From NCBI GenBank assembly GCA_029859145.1, contig JAOUDT010000024.1, forward strand, positions 1-10,883: DNA of 10,883 nucleotides, given 5' to 3'. Positions within the stretch are counted from its first letter, which is position 1. Every line of letters starts with the position of its first letter. The position numbers were made by a program, and so were the translations under genes. Of this stretch, positions 6,950 through 10,883 are shown piece by piece. The DNA comes from Dehalococcoidia bacterium. Its GTDB lineage: Bacteria > Chloroflexota > Dehalococcoidia > GIF9 > AB-539-J10. The notes below the pieces were generated by a model, which was not told the origin of the DNA, made no database searches, and saw nothing but the letters and a program-made list of their open reading frames with translations.

Positions 6950-7840
6950 ATGTATAAAATATTGAAAAGGGAGACTCTTGTTCCTAACACCGTTTACCTT
7001 AAAGTAGAAGCTCCCGAAATTGCCCGAAAAGCTAAGCCGGGCCAGTTTGTCATATTGCGGGTAGACGAATTTGGAGAGAGGTTTCCTCTGTCCCTAACCG
7101 GTTGGGACAAGAATGAAGGGACGCTTGAAATTCTCTTCCTTATCATGGGAAGAAGCACCATGAAGCTCTCCGCTCTTGAAGAAGGCGACTGCATTATGGA
7201 TGTAGTGGGGCCATTGGGCAGGCCGACAGAAATCGAATCCTATGGTAACACTATGTGTGTCTGTAGCACTTATGGCGTCGGCCCTACCATAACTCTGGTG
7301 AAGGCTCTGAAGGAAAAAGGCAACAGGGTAGTTTCAGTCATGGAGGCAAAAGACGAAGCCTATCTATTCTGGGAGGATAGATTAGAGAGCGTGAGCGATG
7401 AAACCCATGTTGTTTTGGGAGATGGCAGCCGTGGGAAACACAAACAGGCAAGCCAATTCGTCAAAGAGTATCTAGAATCGGGGAACAAGCTCGACAGGGT
7501 ATTCATATTTGGGCGTGTGTTTACAATGATAGAATGCTCAGAGGCGACCAAGCCGTTTGGGGTTAAGACAATTGTTGGGCTGACCCCGATAATGGTTGAT
7601 GGAACGGGTATGTGTGGCTGCTGCCGAGTCTCTGTGGGCGGAGAAACGAAATTCGCCTGCGTTGATGGCCCCGAATTCGATGGCCACTTGGTGGATTGGG
7701 AACTGCTTATTAAGCGGAAACGAGCCTATCTGATAGAAGAGGCACGGGCATTTGACCTATGGCAACTTGGCAATCTGCGTCGGATTGCAGTTTTATCCGA
7801 ATTACCTGGACGAGTCTCTGTAGTGCAAAAAAATGGCTGA
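6950..7840 (+). CDS. nfnA: FAD/NAD(P)-binding oxidoreductase, NfnA / sulfide dehydrogenase small-subunit-like
   Basis: 296 residues, near the 280-300 usual for NfnA/SudB-type proteins. The N-terminal half is a ferredoxin-reductase-type FAD domain (FPLSLT at 45-50), followed by an NAD(P) domain. The C-terminal part has a [2Fe-2S] motif: D217, C222, C225 and C237 within DGTGMCGCCRV...FACVDGPEF. The Thermotoga NfnAB structure uses one Asp and three Cys for this cluster, which fits D217 as a ligand. C224 is an extra cysteine inside the motif. NfnA carries the NADH-reactive FAD and partners with NfnB in the reversible reaction of NADH plus reduced ferredoxin with NADP. The NfnB-like gene follows with an 8-base overlap, supporting a heterodimer. 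A FlxA-type NADH subunit of an Hdr complex or a sulfide dehydrogenase subunit are alternatives, because the Hdr/Mvh context resembles Flx-Hdr loci. Confidence 0.85.
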   Translation: MYKILKRETLVPNTVYLKVEAPEIARKAKPGQFVILRVDEFGERFPLSLTGWDKNEGTLEILFLIMGRSTMKLSALEEGDCIMDVVGPLGRPTEIESYGNTMCVCSTYGVGPTITLVKALKEKGNRVVSVMEAKDEAYLFWEDRLESVSDETHVVLGDGSRGKHKQASQFVKEYLESGNKLDRVFIFGRVFTMIECSEATKPFGVKTIVGLTPIMVDGTGMCGCCRVSVGGETKFACVDGPEFDGHLVDWELLIKRKRAYLIEEARAFDLWQLGNLRRIAVLSELPGRVSVVQKNG

Positions 7841-9245
7841 GAAATCGAAGCTGAATTTAAATAGAGTACCAATACCAAAGCAAGCTCCGGAAGTAAGGAA
7901 GAAGAATTTCGACGAAGTGGCTCTGGGCTATGCCGATGAGCAAGCTCTGGAGGAAGCCAGCCGTTGCATTGCATGCAAGAAACCTGGTTGCAAAGATGGT
8001 TGTCCAGTCAATGTGGACATCCCGGAATTTATCAAGGCAGTAGAGGAAAAAGATATGCCTGAGGCAGTAAGAATTCTTAAGAATAAGAATAGCCTCCCCG
8101 GGATTTGTGGGCGTGTCTGCCCTCAAGAAACACAATGCGAAATGACCTGTAACCTGGCCAAAAAAGGTGGCCCGATTGCTATTGGCAGACTGGAGCGATA
8201 TGTGGCTGATTGGGAAAGAGCTCACCCAGAAATTAAAGAACAGCAAAAGGGGCAAATAAACTTAAATGGTAAGAAAGTGGCTATAGTTGGCTCCGGGCCA
8301 GCAGGTCTAACGTCGGCTGCTGACCTGGCAAAACTTGGATACAGCGTAGTCATTTTTGAGGCACTGCATGTGGCCGGTGGGGTACTGATGTACGGGATTC
8401 CCGAGTTCAGATTGCCCAAGGTAATCGTTCAGGGTGAGGTTGATTATGTGAAATCACTGGGAGTGGAAATCAAGCTCAATCATGTTATCGGCAAGATAGC
8501 TACCGTAGATGAGTTTCTCAAAAATGGCTTTGATGCTGTCTTCTTAGCTCCTGGGGCTGGAGCGCCGATGTTTCTGGATATCCCCGGGGAGAACCTGAGT
8601 GGCATTTATTCTGCCAACGAATTTCTTACTCGGACAAACCTGATGAAGGCGTATCGCTTCCCTGAGTATGATACTCCCATACAGGTAGGAAGAAGGGTGG
8701 CAGTCTTCGGCGCTGGAAATGTAGCTATGGATGCTTCCAGATGTGCTTTGAGATTCGGAGCAGAGGAAGTATATATTATCTATCGGCGATCCAAAGCGGA
8801 GATGCCAGCCAGACTTGAAGAGAGAGAGAATGCCGAAGAAGAAGGAGTCATTTTCAAGCTTTTGACCAATCCCAGCAAGTTCCTTGGTGATGAGCGAGGT
8901 AGAGTCAAGGCAGTGGAGTTACATGAAATGGAACTAGGTGAGCCTGATGCAAGTGGCCGGCCACGGCCCATTCGAAAGCCAGGCTCTGAGTTCATAATGG
9001 AGATCGATATTGCCATCCCTGCTCTGGGCACAAGGCCCAATCCGATTATTCCCTCAACAACCAAAGGGCTGGAACTCACTAAGTGGGGCACCATATTGAC
9101 CGATGATGCCACCGGGAGGACTAGCAAGGACAGAGTCTGGTGCGGAGGAGATATGGCTACTGGGGCGGCCACGGTTATTAGTGCCATGGGGGCAGGCCGG
9201 CGAGCAGCTACTGATATTGATACACGGCTGAGGAATTCTAACTGA
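7833..9245 (+). CDS. nfnB: NfnB / GltD-like NADPH-dependent FAD oxidoreductase (glutamate synthase small-subunit family)
   Basis: 470 residues, the standard length for NfnB/GltA-type proteins. An N-terminal double-cluster domain has C45/C48/C53/C57 and C92/C96/C102/C106. The FAD dinucleotide fold is VGSGPAGLTSA (152-162), the NADP-binding fold is VFGAGNVAMD (291-300) with IYRRS following, and the second FAD motif is VWCGGDMATGAA. No glutamate synthase large subunit is nearby, and the preceding gene is NfnA-like. Nfn is therefore a better call than GltD, though a sulfide dehydrogenase or NADPH-linked role cannot be excluded from sequence. In Nfn this subunit holds the bifurcating FAD and the NADPH site. 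ATG 7833 overlaps the preceding stop codon by 8 bases and has no visible Shine-Dalgarno, which suggests re-initiation by ribosomes ending NfnA translation. It is a paralogue of the first half of the fusion at 3-1448. Confidence 0.9.
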   Translation: MAEKSKLNLNRVPIPKQAPEVRKKNFDEVALGYADEQALEEASRCIACKKPGCKDGCPVNVDIPEFIKAVEEKDMPEAVRILKNKNSLPGICGRVCPQETQCEMTCNLAKKGGPIAIGRLERYVADWERAHPEIKEQQKGQINLNGKKVAIVGSGPAGLTSAADLAKLGYSVVIFEALHVAGGVLMYGIPEFRLPKVIVQGEVDYVKSLGVEIKLNHVIGKIATVDEFLKNGFDAVFLAPGAGAPMFLDIPGENLSGIYSANEFLTRTNLMKAYRFPEYDTPIQVGRRVAVFGAGNVAMDASRCALRFGAEEVYIIYRRSKAEMPARLEERENAEEEGVIFKLLTNPSKFLGDERGRVKAVELHEMELGEPDASGRPRPIRKPGSEFIMEIDIAIPALGTRPNPIIPSTTKGLELTKWGTILTDDATGRTSKDRVWCGGDMATGAATVISAMGAGRRAATDIDTRLRNSN

Positions 9246-9320
9246 TGTGGATATTTGGAGGGTTGTTTTCTTTTGACAGGCGTGCTACCATTACAGGCTT
9301 GTGCTATCAGGATCGCAGGT

Positions 9321-9346
9321 AAGGGTGGATCAGGCCCTTTTTGTTT
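9321..9346 (+). terminator. Possible intrinsic terminator or attenuator before mvhD
   Basis: AAGGG (9321-9325) pairs with CCCTT (9335-9339), with an additional T-G wobble inside, and runs directly into TTTTT and TTT (9338-9346). It lies in the 114-base gap after the NfnB-like gene and ends only 14 bases before the mvhD start. The stem is short, so it may cause partial read-through, separating hydrogenase-subunit expression from the Hdr/Nfn part instead of ending it. Confidence 0.4.
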
Positions 9347-9359
9347 AATTAGAGGATAG

Positions 9360-9803
9360 ATGGGCAACTTTGAACCAAAAATAGTAGCTTTTTGCTGTAA
9401 TTGGTGCTCTTATGCTGGTGCTGACCTGGCTGGCACTTCCAGAATACAGTATTCTCCCAATATAAGGGTCATCAGGGTGATGTGTAGCGGCAGGGTGAAT
9501 CCTCTCTTTGTGATTAAAGCGCTCAGCATTGGTGCTGATGGTGTGTTGGTTCTTGGTTGCCATCCCGGCGATTGCCACTACATTGAAGGAAATTACAAGA
9601 CAATGCGCCGTATCCCGCTACTGCAGAAGATGTTGAAGCAGCTTGGGATAGAGGAGGAAAGAGTCCGGCTGGAGTGGGTTTCCGCGTCCGAAGGAGCGAA
9701 ATTTGCTGAGGTAACTAATGGTTTTACGGAATCCGTAAGGAAACTTGGGCCAAATTCGTTGGGCCATTCAAAGCAGAGTTCTAAGGAGGCAAAGCATGGC
9801 TAA
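9360..9803 (+). CDS. mvhD: MvhD, [2Fe-2S] electron-transfer subunit linking hydrogenase to HdrA
   Basis: 147 residues, typical of stand-alone MvhD/FlpD proteins. Cysteines C12, C13, C16 (CCNWC), C42 (MCSG) and the GCHPGDC pair C67/C72 are in place for the [2Fe-2S] cluster. The protein is closely similar along its whole length to the N-terminal domain of the fusion at 5318-6901, sharing for instance AGTSRIQY and the complete GCHPGDCHYI stretch. MvhD passes electrons from the hydrogenase small subunit to HdrA, or from formate dehydrogenase in related systems. The hydrogenase genes directly follow, so this copy is most likely the hydrogenase-linked one. The start ATG 9360 has GAGG four bases upstream. 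The C-terminal tail (from about residue 133) is polar and overlaps the next gene by 8 bases. Confidence 0.95.
   Translation: MGNFEPKIVAFCCNWCSYAGADLAGTSRIQYSPNIRVIRVMCSGRVNPLFVIKALSIGADGVLVLGCHPGDCHYIEGNYKTMRRIPLLQKMLKQLGIEEERVRLEWVSASEGAKFAEVTNGFTESVRKLGPNSLGHSKQSSKEAKHG
9783..9789 (+). promoter_or_regulatory. Shine-Dalgarno site fixing the mvhG start
   Basis: AAGGAGG lies six bases before ATG 9796, inside the end of mvhD. This strong site selects ATG 9796 over the in-frame ATG 9745, which would add 17 residues encoded within mvhD. Confidence 0.8.
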
Positions 9804-10755
9804 ACTTAAGATAGCTCTTTATTGGGCGGCTAGTTGTGGCGGATGTGAAATTGCGACGCTGGCCATACACGAAAAAGTACTCAAACTGGCCGAAGTAGCG
9901 GACATCGTGTTCTGGCCGGTAGGTCTGGATTTCAAGTATGCCGACGTAGAGAAGATGGCTGACAAGAGTGTCGATGTCTGTCTTTTCAACGGAGCTATCC
10001 GAAATGAAGAGAACGAGCACATGGCCAAACTCTTGCGAGCCAAATCCAAGATAATGATAGCCTACGGCTCCTGTGCCTATGAAGGCTGTATCCCCGGGCT
10101 GTCCAATTTTTACAACCGGCAGATGACGATGGACCGTGCCTATATTGAGACACCGTCTACCGATAATCCTAAGAAGATTCTCCCTCAAACGAAGTTCAAG
10201 GTGCCTGAGGGTGAGCTTGAGCTTCCTGAGCTGTATGATACAGTCAAAACCCTAGGTCAAACTGTGGACGTTGATTATATTGTTCCTGGTTGTCCGCCGG
10301 AGGAAAAGACTACCTGGCTTGCCCTTGAAGCTTTGATTTCAGGCAAACTGCCGCCGAAGGGGACTGTCATAAGTCACTCGATAAAGGCTGTTTGCGATGA
10401 ATGTCCTCGCAAGAAAGAGGAAAAGAAGATCAAGAAATTCTATCGAGCCTACGAAATGATCCCCGAACCGGAAAAATGTCTGCTTGAGCAGGGATTGTTG
10501 TGCTATGGCATAGCTACTCGGGGTGGCTGCGGTGCTCTCTGCCCGCAGGCTAATATGCGTTGCACCGGCTGTTACGGACCGGTGGAAGGAGTAATTGACC
10601 AGGGAGCTCATTTTTTGAGTGCTCTCTCGTCTATCATTGACTCCAATGAGCCCGAGGAAATCCAGAAGATAGTTGATGAGATTCCCGACCCGGCAGGCAC
10701 TTTTTACCGCTACAGTCTGCCAGATTCACTACTTAGGAGGGCAATAATAAAATGA
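9796..10755 (+). CDS. mvhG: MvhG-type small subunit of group 3 [NiFe] hydrogenase
   Basis: 319 residues from the chosen start. The N-terminal domain has the proximal [4Fe-4S] ligands C14 and C17 (SCGGCEI), C93 (GSCAYEG) and C166 (PGCPP). The C-terminal part has eight further cysteines (C200, C203, C228, C236, C245, C249, C256, C259), enough for two more [4Fe-4S] clusters, as in MvhG. There is no twin-arginine signal peptide, consistent with a cytoplasmic enzyme. The subunit carries electrons from the Ni-Fe site to MvhD. Its position between mvhD and the large-subunit gene is the classical mvhDGA order and supports group 3c (the Mvh:Hdr-linked class). It overlaps mvhD by 8 bases and the large-subunit gene by 4 (ATGA). 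Confidence 0.95.
   Translation: MAKLKIALYWAASCGGCEIATLAIHEKVLKLAEVADIVFWPVGLDFKYADVEKMADKSVDVCLFNGAIRNEENEHMAKLLRAKSKIMIAYGSCAYEGCIPGLSNFYNRQMTMDRAYIETPSTDNPKKILPQTKFKVPEGELELPELYDTVKTLGQTVDVDYIVPGCPPEEKTTWLALEALISGKLPPKGTVISHSIKAVCDECPRKKEEKKIKKFYRAYEMIPEPEKCLLEQGLLCYGIATRGGCGALCPQANMRCTGCYGPVEGVIDQGAHFLSALSSIIDSNEPEEIQKIVDEIPDPAGTFYRYSLPDSLLRRAIIK
10735..10741 (+). promoter_or_regulatory. Shine-Dalgarno site of the hydrogenase large-subunit gene
   Basis: AGGAGGG about ten bases before ATG 10752, located within the last codons of mvhG. The spacing is slightly long but usable, alongside the 4-base ATGA overlap. Confidence 0.6.
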
Positions 10756-10883
10756 AGAGGATAACGATTGATCCCATTACGCGCCTTGAGGGCCATGGCA
10801 AGATTACCATCTTTCTTAAAGATGATGGCAGCGTAGCCAATACCTATCTTCAGATTCCCGAACTCAGGGGATTTGAGAAATTT
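10752..10883 (+). CDS. mvhA: MvhA-type large subunit of group 3 [NiFe] hydrogenase, truncated at window end
   Basis: Only 44 codons are present and the frame is open to the last base. The N-terminus RITIDPITRLEGHGKI is the hallmark of [NiFe]-hydrogenase large subunits; the Glu of RLEGH is the conserved proton-transfer residue near the active site. PELRGFEKF follows, as in the family. The Ni-binding CxxC motifs would lie beyond the window, so catalytic integrity cannot be judged. Related Fpo/complex I-type proteins also share this fold, but the preceding mvhD-mvhG pair makes the Mvh hydrogenase call secure. Confidence 0.9.
   Translation, partial: MKRITIDPITRLEGHGKITIFLKDDGSVANTYLQIPELRGFEKF

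Noticed and set aside
108..8982. Similar nucleotide segments near 110-150 and 8937-8980 as a mobile repeat
   Set aside because: The similarity follows codons and covers the whole NfnB domain with many synonymous differences. It reflects gene paralogy, not a repeat or insertion element.
9273..9278. Perfect TTGACA as a -35 promoter element before mvhD
   Set aside because: At 16-18 bases downstream there is no acceptable -10 element (GGCTTG or similar). The nearest TATxAx is about 26 bases away, so a promoter is not supported.
8780..9367. 195-codon open frame on the minus strand
   Set aside because: It lies opposite the strongly conserved NfnB-like gene, its translation resembles no family I recognise, and it has no supporting context. 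The same applies to the other antisense frames.
9745..9795. N-terminal extension of mvhG from ATG 9745
   Set aside because: The 17 extra residues lie within mvhD and lack family similarity. ATG 9796 has AAGGAGG at ideal spacing and gives the normal MvhG N-terminus.

Overview
The window is a dense, one-strand run of redox genes: nine protein-coding genes, all on the + strand, with no RNA genes, mobile elements or CRISPR visible. The genes encode a heterodisulfide-reductase (Hdr) / [NiFe]-hydrogenase (Mvh) electron-bifurcation system with an NADH-dependent ferredoxin:NADP oxidoreductase (Nfn) pair embedded in it. The host is almost certainly a strict anaerobe that balances H2, ferredoxin and NAD(P)H. 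Clear Shine-Dalgarno sequences and bacterial-style translational coupling fit a bacterium (sediment Chloroflexota/Dehalococcoidia, clostridial or sulfate-reducing lineages are plausible). The sequence alone does not fix the lineage and does not exclude an archaeon. No methanogenesis gene is present.

Layout. (1) 3-1448: the 3' part of a GltD/NfnB-type pyridine-nucleotide oxidoreductase fused in frame to the core of HdrA. (2) 1454-3148: a compact HdrA without the inserted ferredoxin unit. (3) 3149-3324: the longest non-coding gap, 176 bases, with two small hairpins. (4) 3331-5325: a full-length HdrA. (5) 5318-6901: a three-part MvhD-HdrC-HdrB fusion overlapping the HdrA stop codon by 8 bases. 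(6) 6950-7840 and 7833-9245: an NfnA/NfnB-like pair, again with an 8-base overlap. (7) 9246-9359: a 114-base gap with a hairpin followed by a T-run. (8) 9360-9803, 9796-10755 and 10752-end: stand-alone MvhD, the MvhG-type hydrogenase small subunit, and the start of the MvhA-type large subunit, all overlapping. No gene-free stretch exceeds 300 bases.

How they may work together (inference). MvhAG would oxidise H2 and pass electrons through MvhD to a flavin in HdrA. HdrA would split the electrons between ferredoxin and a disulfide or other two-electron acceptor handled by the HdrC/HdrB part of the fusion. The NfnA/NfnB pair would connect ferredoxin and NADH to NADPH. The unusual element is module mixing: one protein joins the NfnB fold to the HdrA core, MvhD occurs both free and fused to HdrCB, and three HdrA-type proteins differ stepwise in their Fe-S domains. 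This suggests one assembly, or an exchangeable set, with H2, NAD(P)H and disulfide/thiol ends. The physiological acceptor is unknown.
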